From positions 433,105-497,104 of the forward strand of contig VZSE01008344.1 in assembly GCA_013398275.1 (NCBI GenBank): 64,000 bases of DNA. Direction: 5' to 3'. How positions within the stretch are numbered: the stretch's first letter is position 1; the number at the start of each line of letters is the position of its first letter. Under the pieces are notes generated by a model, which saw only the letters and a program-made list of their open reading frames with translations, was not told the DNA's origin and ran no database searches. The translations under genes were made by a program, and so were the position numbers. Shown piece after piece: positions 35,901 through 49,345 of this stretch. Source of the stretch: Promerops cafer. Lineage: Eukaryota; Chordata; Aves; Passeriformes; Nectariniidae.

Positions 35901-38900
35901 AGGGGCAGAATGACAGAAGTAATATTGTGTGAAATGTGGGCTCTTTGAAACCTGATTGTTTCATTATCCTCAATCAACCTCCACTACTTAAAAAAAAAAA
36001 TGAAGTGTAAGCAATAGTACAAGGCAATATAAAGGGTACCACTGATCCTCAACCCTTCTCAAAAAAGTGGTTTCTGCTTTGTACTTCTTCTATTCTACTG
36101 CTTTGCTGCTTTTTTTCTGTTACTCAAAAGATTAATTTAAAATATTTAAAACTGAAATCTATATGTTCTGCAGTCAGTTTTCTATTTTTCAATTTTGTTC
36201 AGTTTGCTTAAAGGGCAGCTGGTAGGAATTTACTTTGTTTAACCTCAGGCTTAATCTTTTCCCCTTGGGTGGGATTTGAAACCCTTCTCTGCTGAAGTCA
36301 ATAGATGCTTGCCAGTTGCTAAATATAATAAAATTAATTTGTTTATATGAACATTTTAATTTGACGAATAAAGGATCTTGTAGTTAATGACACAGTTGAA
36401 ATTGTTAAAATTAAGTCTCAGTCTGAGTAATAAAATGTTGCTAAAATGTCACTTTTTTTTTTATTTTTCAGTGTTTTTTCCCCTCCAAAAAATTACCAAT
36501 ATGCCCAGCTATTGCATAAACCTTGTCTGAATATTCTATTAAAAAGCACTTACAGTACATAGTTTTGTACTCCACAAAATTAAAAACATTTAGGAATATT
36601 TCACTTGAATACTGCATTTATTTTCTTATCTTTCCCAGAACTGGGATTGCAGAGAAATTTTTCACATTGCTGAAAAAATTAACAATGAAAGCCCAAATGA
36701 TTTTGGACAGGTATTGAATTATATCAGGTGACACAGCTTTGGTAGCTTTTTGTTGCTTTGGACATGGACAGTTATGTGCTTGCTGCTGAGAACAAGACTT
36801 GCTATTGCTACACATGAAGTGATCTGGGAGGTATTAATGAGTCTCAAGGAGAGTTGCAGGGGGTCTCCGTGACCATCCATAATGGAATGAGCTCTGTGGA
36901 TGAGGCTCTAACGATGGGAAAGTTCTTCCTTCTGTCAGGTTTGTGCCACCTGAGTGTGTCCTTATCACTGCTGTGGGCTTCAGTAGCCACTCCCTAATGA
37001 GAAATACCATCAGGAAAAACGTGCTTCTGTAAATAACAGGGTTTTTTTAGTAGTTCAGCCACTCAAGGGATAGCTCACCATTTCTGAAGCTATTCCTTTG
37101 GTGTTCCATCAAGAACTTTTTCTCTCTGAATCAAAACTTTTTGCTGTCTGTGGCAACAAAAGACCAAGTGGCTTCAAAACAAGTAGTACTTCACCATTTT
37201 TCAATTGTTCTTGCCCCAACATTTGCATGCTGCTATGCCAATCTTAAAAATCAAAATCTCATTAGCTCCTAAATCCAGGGAGATCTGGAACCGTGATTTA
37301 TTCCTGTTTCCAAGAGGGGAACACAACTGCATTTTCCAAAACACTTTATCAGCAATTTTTCTTGCTCGATGCAGCAGGTGGACATGTTAACCTTTGCTCT
37401 TAACGGGGGCACTATATAATTTACATGATTTTGGCAGCAAAATATGTATCGATGCTAAATGCTTAAAATTTGAATAGTTAATTGGCTTTAACTTGATTTT
37501 AGCTTTTTTAAAGGAACATGTAAAACATAAAAGTTCTTGCTTCTTGGATCATTTACAGATTTAAAAAAAAATTAAATTTTTCTTATTTTCAGCAGTAACT
37601 ACTGGTTTGTTATTTTACCTGGAGCTAGGAAACATTAAAACAATATCTCCTTTTTATACTTTTCTCTGCTTTCATCAGTGTGTCTGTACTGCTGTCATGA
37701 AGAGGCTTGAATTCCAGCACCTTTAAGACATTTAATAATTGCTTTTTATGCATGATTAAAGATACAGATTTATATTTCTGATCTGGGATTAAACATGCCC
37801 TCAGATCATGGTAGGACACATCATCCCTGCTGTTTAATCTTTGACTCTTCTGTGGCAATGGAATTAGGACAAAGCTGCAATCTAAACCAACGATGGGTTC
37901 TGGGGAAAAGTAATTTGTCCTTTCTTTCTCTTTGCACGAGATTCAGATGAAGATATTCCCTATGAAAACTAGCAACTGTCTTAGAAGCACTAAGATGTCA
38001 TTTAATGACATCCAAAAGGGGTGTGTGAGATCAAAACTGGTGTGCTGTATTTTGGCTCTCTCAAACCTCTTCCTCGACCACTGTGCATCATCTCCCTTGG
38101 GTTTGCTTTCCAGGTAGAGCTTGCTCCTTACTCATCCCTAAATCTTGGCATTGCTAAAAGCTACAAGTTAAGCTACTTGTGTAACAGACTTCTTACCCTC
38201 TGTTTGGTGACCACTTCTGAGTGTCATGTTTTATGACATTTCAGGAAGCTTATGACAGTTTATTTTTCTGGAGGAGTCTGTGAAGATTACACTCTTTTCG
38301 TGCTCTTTCACTTATTAGACTTTTCCCCTCCTCATCTGCTTAAAGCTAATACAAACTAACCTTGAAATTAAACTTTAGCCTGTCTCTCCAGGATTTCAGC
38401 AGCAGAAGTAATTTGAAAAATGACCCAAGACTTGCAAGAAATGGTCAAAGCAGGATTAATTAATTTCTTAATTACTAAGTCCTTTCACCCCAAAAGGAGA
38501 CATTATCATTGCTGTCATTTCTGGCCTTGTATGAATTGCTTGGGAGCACTTAGTAACTGTCTTGTAGATATTAGTGGTGCCTACTGATGTGAGATTACCA
38601 GTGCTTTGTTTGAGGCTGAGGTGATCAGTGATTTTGGCGTTGTGAGTGCTGGCAGCAATGAAGATGCAGCTGAAATGTCTGCCAGAACCACCCCTTAATT
38701 CTGGTTTATTGCTACTAGTTATAGTTTAATTATGTTTTTATTTATGAATGGCGTAATGAAGACTTGAGTGGACTTGAGATTCCCCAGAGTGTACGTGGGT
38801 GGTGGTCCCTTCCTCCTCAGTTACCTCCATCCCGTGTAATGTATCTGTGTGTGGTTTTTGGGTGTCTAATGGAGCATTTGTTTGGGTGTGCTGGCTGCTC

Positions 38901-40549
38901 CAGCATTGGATCTGTCCCTGGAGAACATTATCTCCAGATGAAGACATGACAGCCATCAATGAGATCAGATTAGCTTGTAAACGTTTATTTAAAAAGGGAA
39001 TTGGAATTGTGATTATTAATTTATAATTTAATTCCCCATTTACCTAAATGCATTTCACAGACTTTAAATGAGATTCCAGGAAATAGTGATCAACATTAGA
39101 CAGGAGCAAATACCCAAAAGTTTTTTCTTCTGAAAAATCACAGTGGATTCATTTATGAACTGTTCAGGTGATTTACATGTTTTGTCTCAGTTTTGGGCAG
39201 AATATTACATTTGGAGCTGTGCCACATCCTGCCCCGTGAGCTGTACCTGACACTTGGGAGCAGTGGAGCCTCAGTTTGTACCCAGCCCTGGGACAAACCT
39301 GGTGTCCTCAGGCTGCTTGGAGCACCTTTAATTTAAAAAGTGGATACCTGCTTGGGCCTTCAGTAATCACCTAGGAGAGATTGTCATCTTTCATTACTGC
39401 ATTAACCTTTAGAAATGACAACAGAGTGCCAGCTCGCAATAATTGAGCAGAGGCCCATGAAAATTAGTTTCTTACCTTGTGATTGTGCATATGGTCAGGT
39501 TGTTCACTCACTGGGGTTATTTTGCGAGTGACGTTCCTTTCTCACTAAATTTTAGCTTAATTTTTAAATTACTGGTTTAGACTGTTGTCTCCTTAAAATA
39601 CTTGTCCTGGAGCTGGAAGAGGAAGAATGGGAGAAACATTTCTGTCTCCTTTGAGACTTGTAACTTGCAGCTTTTCTAGAACTGCATTTCTGGAATTTTA
39701 TAGAGCACAAATTCGAGGCAATTCCTATTGTTGTGTTTTGAGGGAAAGAACAAGTGTTTGGGACATTGTGCATTCAGAAATAAAGCCTCTAATTTTGTGT
39801 TTCACACAATCTGTCCTTGCTTGTCAGTGCTTTGGCCCAAACACCCCTTATCTAACAAGCTAGAATTTCTTTTTGTGCTATAATATTCACAAGTCCCAAA
39901 TATTTATCATTTAATGGAAATTAGGCATGTGTAATGTCCATACTAATGGAGTATTTGTGTTCCTTCAGTAAACTAGATTTTAATTAGAAGTTAAGGTCTG
40001 ATTAGAAAGCAGAGCCCTTCTAGGGATCAATTCTCAGCCAAATTCAGATGATGTAAGTGTACTGTAAAGTTATATATTTGTTAATCAGTGTGAGCAACTT
40101 GCTCTGTGTGAAAGAAGCCTTAGAGAAGTAATTTTGCACCCCAAGCACGTTTCTTGTCTGAAGCACATCTTATTAGATGCTGTTTTCAGATTGTATAACA
40201 AGCTTTAGACTTCTGCTCTTGAGGGCAGATCTACCATTTCCAGTTATATATCCCAGCACTTTCTTAATTTCTGATAAAAAATATGTAGGATAGGTTGTTT
40301 TACTATAATTTCTCTTGCTTTATAACTTGCTAATTATAAATCACACCATACTCCACTTGCAAGGAAGCTATGCGTACTCTAAGTGCTGAAAATGATGCTG
40401 AGAGTAATTTATTTTAGGGACTTATATCTCCCCATATCAATTCCAGTCACTTAAGCAGCTGAATAAAACCTAAATATTATTTTCTTCAGCTGGAACTATT
40501 TCCATTATGTCACTTAAAATCGAGGGATTGGAAAATTGCATGCTACGAG

Positions 40550-40557
40550 TTTTTTTT

Positions 40558-40593
<36 letters not shown>
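40550..40593. repeat. Long poly-T tract
   Basis: T8 and GG are followed by an uninterrupted run of over 30 T. This is the longest homopolymer in the window. It may be the reverse-oriented poly-A tail of a retroposed sequence, but no retroposed body is recognised on either side. Confidence 0.9.
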
Positions 40594-43500
40594 CTGAAAA
40601 GCTACCGTTTGTTTATTTATTGTGGTGCTGATAGATGGCCAAGACACTTAAGGGATAATCACGCAATTTCCAAAGTACTTATCAAGTGAATTAGAGGCAA
40701 GTTGAAGCTGCAGCAGGATGAATTCATTCCTATTAAACTAAATTGACCTAAACTAACGAGGTAAAGAGAATACGACTTGTGTCCAGCCTGTGGCAAAGAT
40801 TTTTCCCTCATTCAAGTGGAGAGATTGATGATTTGTCTACACATGCAAATGTCCTGAAATAACTCTTTTGGACTATTTTTCTGAACAGTTGTATTGGCAC
40901 ATATTTCTCACACAGGCAGTCACTGTCTAGGAAAAAAAGATGGGATTTTTTTTAATGGGAAAGTGTTGTTAGTCTAAGATGTCTGTGCCTTCATGGAGTT
41001 TTATTCCGAAATAATTCTTCATATTGACTACTAAGTACTGTGAAGCTTGAGGAGTCTACGGGCTCTCGTAGTTTATGTACAGTTTTACAGAACCTGAGGC
41101 AGGAAGGATCCACAGTCTCACCAAGCCTGCTGGAGCATGTGTGAGTCCTTTGCATGTCAGTGTTATCCTTGTAATTCATTGGTTTCACGGGTAGCTAACA
41201 CTGTTTTGTTTTGCAAGATGAATCTTCTACAATGGTACTCAGCTTTTGTAAATTTATAGTATGGAAAAATTGCAGTGCAGTTACATTTCATTGTTCTAAC
41301 AGTCTAAATATGTTTGCCCTCAGCCCTCCCCAAATGTCCCATAGCTTAGTTTTCCTGATGGAGAAGCAGTGATGAGGTAGAGAAACACAACTGCTCACTC
41401 ACTGCTTTCTTCTGATGAGGTACTTGATTGCAAATTTGCATAACAAGCAATTTAATTTGTCATTGTAATCCCTGGCAGTTTTGATGACCATCTTTGTGAA
41501 TGTAAAATTGTGTTTGCAGTTCCAGTGAAACTGGAATGATGTGAGTTTGTACAGCATGGAAATATATCCTTCAGATTTCTCTTCAGAATCCCTTAAGATG
41601 ATGTGGGGTTGACCAGTTGAAATTTGTCTGGTTACTTTACCAAGTGTAGTTAACCTGGATCCCACCTGGAAGAAATTTTGGAGAAGTTTTGATGCATATA
41701 TAGCAGCCTCTAATATTCTCAATTTTCCTGCTGCTAATTCAACTCCTGTGGCTTCCAGTTAAATATATTTCTTTCCTAATTCCCTATGTATATGTTTTAT
41801 GAGCTCTTAATCTCCCATACTTGTTTCCACAAGGGATTTCTGACAGCTGGGAACAGTTAAGGGCCAAATGCAGTTTTCCTAAGCTTGTAAACAGGTTTCT
41901 CTATCTTCAGCTCATGTCAGTATATATATTATAGGTCCTATAAATGCAAATACTGTTAATGAAAGTTCAACATCTTCCAGATGCTTTATGCTAAAGTAGT
42001 CATACTACTTCTGATTAATCACTTAATTAGATAGCTGATGTTTCCAATACTTTTGATGAATATTCTGGCTTTTAGATCAATATTGCATTTTCCAGTTTCT
42101 TCTGGGATTGGGGCTGCTACAAGTGACAGAATACGTGGGCTAGTGCTGAGCATGTTACTAACCTTTCTTTACAAATTAGCGTGCTTTTCTTTCAGTTTTG
42201 CTTAGATCTGTGAGGGCTCAGTGAGTATTTGGTATTGTCAGTGTCTCTGCAAATCCTCAGTTTTGTTTCACGCTGTAGATTGCAAAAGCAACTCATCTAC
42301 TGAATTCCCACTGAACCTGTGTCCTGTCTGTCCCTCAGGGCTGTGCCAAAGCAAGAAGTGCCACTGGTCTGGGAAGGGGTGATCACATCAGGTGGTTGAC
42401 ATGCAGTGCTGGTATCTTGCTGTATTAAGTATTTACTGATGGACTGGTTGTGTGAAAGATCAAGTATGTGATCAATTAAAACTGATTATAAGGAATTTGA
42501 CTCTCCCTACTGTTGATTTTACTGTGTCTTACTGGCTGAAACCTTTTCTGTGATGGCATTTCTGGAAACATAACCAAAAGTGATGCTGAAAGCATAAGGG
42601 TCAAATGTAGAGCTCATGAAAGGGAAGTTCCCAGCTTTTGCTGGTGGTTACATTTTGGTGTGACATACTTGAGGCACAGAATAGGAAGTATTAAGTTCTA
42701 TTGGGAAATAAAACTTAAAATAGAAACCCTTGTTTTAATCAGACGTGGTTAGGGGTTTGACTACATTTCCCACATATTTGAATATGAATTAAAGGACTTT
42801 TTCATCCTGATGCTTTTTCCTCCTGTCGGGTCACTAGGGTAGGGGATGACTATTTGAAGGAAAAAGAAACCAGGTGCTCAGCAAGGTCTCTGTTGCTGCA
42901 GGGTCTGACATGCTCATGGAGAGCTCCTTAGAGCAGTGTGGCCACTCTAGTGGAATCTCTCAACTTAGGGCACAGCTCTGGTTTGTATCTCCTTGTTGGA
43001 AAATGAATGTGCCTGGAAAACTCCACATGGGATAATGAACATTTACAAAGAAACTTTCCCATTTGACAGAACCTATGGGCAGAAAATTTTAGTGGCTCTT
43101 AATAAGGGTCAATTAAAATATCAGTAGCTATGATTACCAGGACGTATGTGTCTTTGCATAGGGTGTTAAATGTAGCCAATACCTAATCTACGTTTTACTC
43201 TAATTAGATCTATTTAAATATAAGAATGATATTTGGGTGTTGAGAACAGTTACTGCATTTCTACCTTGAATAACTATTGACTAATTGGCAAAGTGGGAAT
43301 ATTCTGAAAAAAGCAGGTTTTTCTGCTCTCTGATGGTGTGATAGCATGAGATTTTCTGTAATTACCGTCCTACAGGTACTATTCAGGAAAAGATTCACAT
43401 CTGGAAAATTAATTGTGTTGAATTCAATAAATATCACATTTTAACTATTACCAGATCCTGGTGCAGTAAATACTTTCTCCCATGCATGAATGCAACAAAT

Positions 43501-46198
43501 AAATAGGATTTGTTTTGGGTAAATACCTTTCATCTTTTTTTTGTAAAGGAAACAGAGCTCATGTATTGTTTTTAGCACTGAAATAATACTAACTTTACTA
43601 ATGACTAAATAATCAAACTGCCTTCTGTATGGCATTTGTTATCCAGAAATTGCCCCTGGTTTAGGACCTGTGGAAGCTGTTTTGAATGGTGATGCTGCCT
43701 GCTGCTACTCTCTTACCCATCACGAATTTCTGCAGAAAAGGGCACTCAATCATCATTATGAAAATCTTTCAATTAATCATAGTGACTTGTGAATTTTAGA
43801 AAAAGTGGGATTGCTCATTCTTTAAAAGTCACAGTGTTAGGATGGTGTTCACCTCAGTTACTTTCATCTGTCTGAAAGTGGTATCATTAGTTTAAGGTAG
43901 TTGCCTGGGCTCCCTCTGTGTTTAAGACAGAAAATCAGGCTTATTTTAATACTTATTATTTTAATAAGTAGATTTGGTCAACCTAACTAATCAATCTACT
44001 GAACAAAATGTCATCTGGTGTCCATCAGTCTCCACAGAATGCAGAGAGTGCCTTGATAATTAGCTTTGACTGTACCCCTAACCTGGTATGACCAGTGTTG
44101 TTAGATGTGTCCTCCTTTTCAGAGTCTGAAATGTCTACCCTAGTAAATTTTATAATTGTCTACCTTCAGTGAAGGAATTTCAGGATTCTAGTTTAACTGA
44201 CATGATGACATGCCTTCCTGTAATTTTGAACTTGAATGCCACTTTGCCAATCAACCTCACAAAACTTCCAAGCTGTGATGTGTCAAATAATGACAATAAA
44301 AAAGTTACTCAGGTGAAAATGTAACTTTCTGTAAATGTTGCTGCGCAAGAAATTTCTTTTCAAGTGTTTGCAAAAATTCAGAACTTTCGAGCAAATTTTT
44401 GGCTTATCGGGTTTGTGTATATTTGATCTGTTAATACTTTGCTTCAGTATGGCATTACAGGCATACATTATTTATGGTAGGAAAATGGTGTTGGAGGAAT
44501 AGGTGGGAGAGCTTAAAAAGATAAAGAAACTCTGAGAAAAGAAAAGGAAAACCTGCGTGGAAAGCAGTAGGATGAAATAAATCTTTAGAAGTAGATAATA
44601 TGTGTTAACTTATCTAGACATCTCAGTGAGAATGGGTTTTACTAATAGTCTAGGCAAAGAGAACCTGGAAGCAATGCTGCAAGTTTGGTGGACGAGAAAA
44701 CATCAGTTGTGTGCAGCTGTTTTGATCTAATGAGAACATGGCAAGGAAAAATTTCAAATGTTGAAATATTGTAGAGTTGTTTCAGCATCACAGTAAAATG
44801 CAGATTCTGAAGGATATTGAAAATACCTGGATTTCATGGATAGTTGTGTGCAAGGATGCCTAAAGTAGCAAATGTTGTTAACTGGTGTCTGAAGGCAAAA
44901 GAAATATGTGCATGACTTTACACTTGCTGATCTGTTTGCCTTTCTGCAAATACAATATAAAAGTCATACTTGACTGTCACTGCCAGAAGCAGCTGTATTA
45001 CTCCAAGTGTATGTTTCTGTAACTTCATTATTGTAGTATTGGATGGTTAACCATCCTCTCTCCCTTTAAAGACAAATCTATGGCTGATTCCAAATTCAAG
45101 AAGTTGCTAAATCACAAGTGTCCTGTGTGGTGGAGGAATGGCATGATGCTGCCTTTCCCATTGACTCTGCCTTTGTTTCTGCTGTGGTTATTGGCTTTGC
45201 ATTTGCATTTCCTACATGTGGTCTGGTGTAGAGCACCAGAGAAAGCCAGAGGTACTGACTGGACTTGTAGATGCCAATTTTATACTAATCCTTTGGCTTT
45301 CTAAGGCTCATTACAGACTGTGGATAACTAGGAGCAATGGTTCTGGAGCAAATAGACTAACTGGATGCTAATAATCTACTAGAGCCTTGTAAGTCAATGG
45401 AAACAGCAATTGAATAATTCCTCTGTCTCAGCTAAACCTGCCCAGTCAGTTCCTTTTTGATTTTGTAGAGGAACCAGAACAAATTTCCCAGTTCCACTCT
45501 GTGAATTAAAACCATATTCCTTGTTTAAGTTTTATCATTCTTCATGCTCACTCAAATTTGCAACTTCAAAATTATTGTAATAAATATTCTGCTCTTTGTT
45601 CACTGGGAGCTGGCATATGCAGCGTTGTCAGCCATGCATATCTCTGAAGTTTCATCTTTAAGCACATCCACAACTGGCAGTGTCATGCAAATGTATATTT
45701 AGATCCTGATAGCATTTTAACTAAAGCAGAAGCCAAGGTGAATGCTTTGTCCACTCATATGCAGAATAAACAATAATATTCTGCTGGATCTCAAAGGACA
45801 ATATAAGCAAAAACAATAGTTACACTGGTAATTAAAATACCCAAGACAAGGTACTTAGCCAAGTATACAGAGAAAGATACCAAGGAAGAGCAAAACAGTT
45901 TTTTTAATTTGAAATATGTAATGTCAATCTAACTTTTGCATTTTTATTAAAAATCTTCTCATATGAATGTTTGCATATAGGTATGTAGTTAGGAGGGGGG
46001 CTAAGTTATGGGGGAGAGAATGTGGGAGTCTGAGCGCTTTAAAAATGGTTTTATCATTGGACCACATATCACAACCAGCATGTTGGGAGATCTGATAAAA
46101 AGTTTTATGATTCCCTGATAAATTCAGCCAGTTTCTGTGCACTTCTTTGCTTCTCTGGAAGAAAAAAAGTAGGGTTTAACATCCTAATCATCAGACTG

Positions 46199-46215
46199 AA
46201 TAATAATAATAATAT
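46199..46215. repeat. (TAA)n microsatellite
   Basis: About five and a half TAA units in a row, followed by a T-run. Short simple repeat. Confidence 0.85.
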
Positions 46216-47164
46216 TTTTTATTGCTGCTGAATATTTTGACAGGAAAGAAGCCTTATTTATAAGAGACATGCCCAGTAATTAATTCTGGAAAATAAAAAT
46301 TCATCAGGAAATGGACCGTCTCTAAATTTAGATGAATTTGAAATATCAGTCCTTCTGAAGATATAATTCAGATAAAAGCAAGGCATCCTGAAAGGAATTC
46401 TGGAACATATGCAATAGCTATTTTAAATCAATTTTTAGGAGACGGATATAATTTTGTTTTTGTTCTTACATATGTGTTCAAGTATATATGAATCAAGTTT
46501 GTACAATAGCTTTCTTGCTGCCAGCTATTTCTTTTCTATAATCTGATAAATAACTGGCCAGAAAGTGTGGCCTCTGTCGCCAATTAACCTTTAATTCTTT
46601 GCCAATTGAATCCTTTGGTTTTATGCTGCCTGTTTATGAAATAGCTCAGTGGCTTATTGATTTTCATAATGACTTCAGTTCTGAAGAAAAGTCCACATAT
46701 TTTTGAAGTATCTAAATATCAAACAATATATTTGTTGCCCTGCAACCACTCTATTCTTTTTCTAAGGTTATATTGGGCTATCTCAATACCAGTGCCTTGT
46801 GTGTTTCTGAAAATAATGGTGTTGTTTTGCACTGTCTGACAAAAATGCACCCTACAATACAAGGGTGCTCTATGCTTGTCATCTAGAATATCTTGGATTG
46901 TCTTCCCAATCCATCTTTAATATTTTTCTTTTGTTTTAAAATAGAAATATTGTGGTGTGAGTCAAAAGACTGTTCATTTAAAATCAGTAGTAGTTGTGTG
47001 CTACAGAACTATCAGGCAGAATATGAATAACTTATTTGAATCAATGTTTTTTTCCTGTCTTTCTTGTAACAGTCATTCCCTCTGTGAGCAGGACTTATGG
47101 TAACAAAGGATTTGCTGCTCTGTGAAACTACCTAAATGATCTCTGTAAAATCTGTATCTCAATC

Positions 47165-47360
47165 AGAAGGGGAGGTTGTCCTTTGGTAATTTATACAAAT
47201 GATACGCTATCATTTGATTACTCATTTATTTAATATGCTTTTTTGATCTGCCAGAGCTGATCAGATATTCATGCGGTGGCAATGGTCTTTTAATAATGAA
47301 TTCATTCTCATGCCCGTGAAGCAGTAATCACAGGGACCTGTCTTTTAATAATTGCTAATT
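47165..47360. promoter_or_regulatory. Dyad-rich, homeodomain-motif-rich block
   Basis: An exact inverted repeat with 9-bp arms, CAAATGATA and TATCATTTG around CGC, lies at 47196-47216. A perfect 12-bp palindrome AATGAATTCATT lies at 47295-47306. Several ATTA/TAAT cores, including GCTAATTAATA, and a GCTGATCAG dyad occur between and after them. This density resembles vertebrate developmental enhancers bound by homeodomain and GATA-type factors. The function is inferred from motifs alone. Confidence 0.3.
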
Positions 47361-48477
47361 AATATAAGTACATATTCAGTCTCTGCTTTCATCATAATCA
47401 TTGTGTGACACTTGGCATAGAAGAAAATATCGTGTGGAATAAATTGAGTTTCTTCATCTTGATGTGACTCAAGACTAGGAAATGCCCAAGCAGGTGTTGA
47501 CATAAATGCAAACCAAAATGTTACTAGCAAATTCTTTATTTAATATCCAGGTAGTTGTTCTCATTTCCTGATTTCTGTACGCGTTATACTTGGGGTACAT
47601 TTAGCTTTGAAATCTTAGCCGTGCAACAAAACAGGAGGAGGAAGATGAAAGGAGAAAGAGTTTGCTCCTTTCTGGGAAGATTATTCTAGAAGATTATTCT
47701 ATGTTTCCAGGGGTGCTGACCATGAGACCTGGCAAGTACACGTGTGAAAGACCTAATTCGGTAGCAATAAATGGAGTTTTTCTGTCCTTGAGTCAGAGTA
47801 TAAACACCAGCAAGGTTAATACTCTGAGATGTTTTAGAAATATCTAGAAGTCCTTTGAATTTCTGGTACATTTGTACAGAAGTAGAGATTTGTTTGGTAT
47901 ATATTGTCCTGTGGGCTTTTTCTAATGTGTATCACAGACACATCATGGCAGAGTCACTGCTGCTGCAAAATGTGCCTCAGATATCAAACTGTTGAAGAGG
48001 TGCAATGATGAGCCAGAAACAAAGACTCCAGGTCATAGTTTACTGTATCTAAAGCAGTTGGATTCTTTTGCCATCTTTAATTCTCAACTGCAAATGCTAT
48101 GACTCTCCTCTACACTGCTGTATTGGAGGGCTTCTGGGGGCAACAGCTGAGGTTCTAACACCTTTGTGCTTTGTAGGAAAAAGTTTATAGGAAAAACCAA
48201 CAACCCTCACTTCTGGACTCCCCACTGCCAGTAGAAATCTGGAGGCTCTGCCAGAGGGATAGCAGTATGACTTGGAGTGTTTATTCTGTTCATTAATACC
48301 CTTGGATACCAAGTCATGGAGGCTGACAGATGACTGCAGCTGATGGTAGTCATTTGCAGGGGCACTCATTCTTCAGCAGACATGGTTTAATTAGCAACCA
48401 AGTCTTTGGAGCTGTCATCTTCATTAAGCATCAGCTCTTAGTAAAGTATGCTATGTACAAGGGAGGTGCTTGGAGCT

Positions 48478-48818
48478 GTGGGAGGATGGATTGTAAGAGA
48501 ATAGAGATGGTGCTGAAGGCAATCCTGCCCCTGAGAAGTTGCAGCTGAATTAATTATCAAAGATCAAGAACAGCCTTGCCCTTGATGGGTCACAGCTGTG
48601 TCCAATAAGGATGGGTGTCATAAAAGAGTGGGTTAGGTGGTCAAAGGGGCAGAAGTCTGCTGGGAGCTGGAGTTTGCTGGCTGTAGGAACTCGGAAAAGC
48701 CTTCTGATGTTATATGGTGATGCTCTATGTACTGTGGCCGTCTCAACTGCGACAATACTCAGATACTTCAGCAAAGGAGATGCCTCTCCCATTGCTCCTT
48801 TAATTGTCAAGTAAGCAC
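48478..48818 (+). promoter_or_regulatory. Promoter-like block, possible diverged LTR
   Basis: The block contains a CACAGCTGTG palindrome (48591-48600), a CCAAT box immediately after it (48602-48606) and a TATA-like CATAAAAG at 48619-48626, in that order on the plus strand. The local sequence reminds me of LTR promoters seen in bird genomes, but I cannot name a family, and the boundaries given are guesses at TG and CA ends without a target-site duplication. Open frames here (101 codons on minus, 67 on plus) show no known domain. Confidence 0.25.
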
Positions 48819-48980
48819 AGTCTGGCTTTTGGGTTTTCTTCATGAGACAAATCATTGTTGTTTTGTAATCCTGGTTCCCATTAGGGATATTTACGGTGGA
48901 TAGATCTCAAATGAAAATATTCCAGAAATTCTCCAGAGAGCAGCTTCTGTATGAGTCTCTGATGTGCCATTAAAAACCAG

Positions 48981-49345
48981 TAGAATCATGGAATGGTTTG
49001 AGTTGGAAGGAACCTTTAAGATCATCCAGTTCCAACACCTTGCCATGGGCTGGGACACTGTCCACCAGACCAAGTCACTCAGAGTTCCCTCCAACCTGGC
49101 CTTGAACACTTCCAGGGATTCAGGGGCAGCCACAGCTACTCTGGGCAAGGTGTGCCAGGGTCTCAGCACCCTCACAAGGAAGGTTTTCTTCCTAATATCT
49201 AATCTCTACCTATTCTTTCAGTTTGAAGCCATTCCCCCTTGTCCTGTGACTCCAAGCTCTTGTAATAACTCCCCCTTTATATTTCTTGTAGACTCTCTTC
49301 AGGTATTGGAAACCCTCAGTTGGGTCATCCCAGGGCTTTCCCTTC
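48981..49345 (-). mobile_element. CR1 LINE, 5'-truncated 3' end
   Basis: Starting with TAGAATCATGGAATGGTTTG and running through motifs such as TTCCAACACCTTGCCATGGG, CCTGGCCTTGAACACTTCC, CTTCCTAATATCTAATCT and AAGCCATTCCCCCTTGTCC, the sequence closely follows the reversed 3' region of avian CR1 retrotransposons. The element is on the minus strand, so its 3' end is at the left. It ends gradually near 49345 as similarity to the family fades; the usual 8-bp terminal repeats are reduced to one unit. The 145-codon forward open frame here is antisense to the element and not a gene. Confidence 0.9.

Larger units (their letters stand above)
22853..40549. other. Long non-coding stretch, no gene recognised
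   Basis: In this 17.7 kb I find no recognisable exon, RNA gene or transposon. Open frames are 120 codons or shorter and lack familiar motifs. Homopolymers occur at 24036-24050 (A15), 29098-29109 (A12) and 33145-33157 (T13). Small dyads are at 27467-27481 and 30029-30068. Blocks at 27955-28025 and 35735-35900 have homeobox- or POU-like motifs and resemble conserved non-coding DNA, but this cannot be tested from one sequence. Confidence 0.55.
40594..48477. other. AT-rich non-coding stretch
   Basis: No recognised exon or transposon. The longest open frame not explained by GC content is a minus-strand frame of 107 codons (41399-41722) with a basic, unremarkable composition and no motif I know. 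A (TAA)n microsatellite is at 46199-46215. The block at 47165-47360 is listed separately. A 13-base tandem duplication (GAAGATTATTCTA) lies at about 47677-47702. Confidence 0.55.

Noticed and set aside
42949..42975. Short match AGTGGAATCTCTCAA shared with about 56534
   Set aside because: About 15-20 matching bases without extension into the flanks is too little to call a repeat pair.
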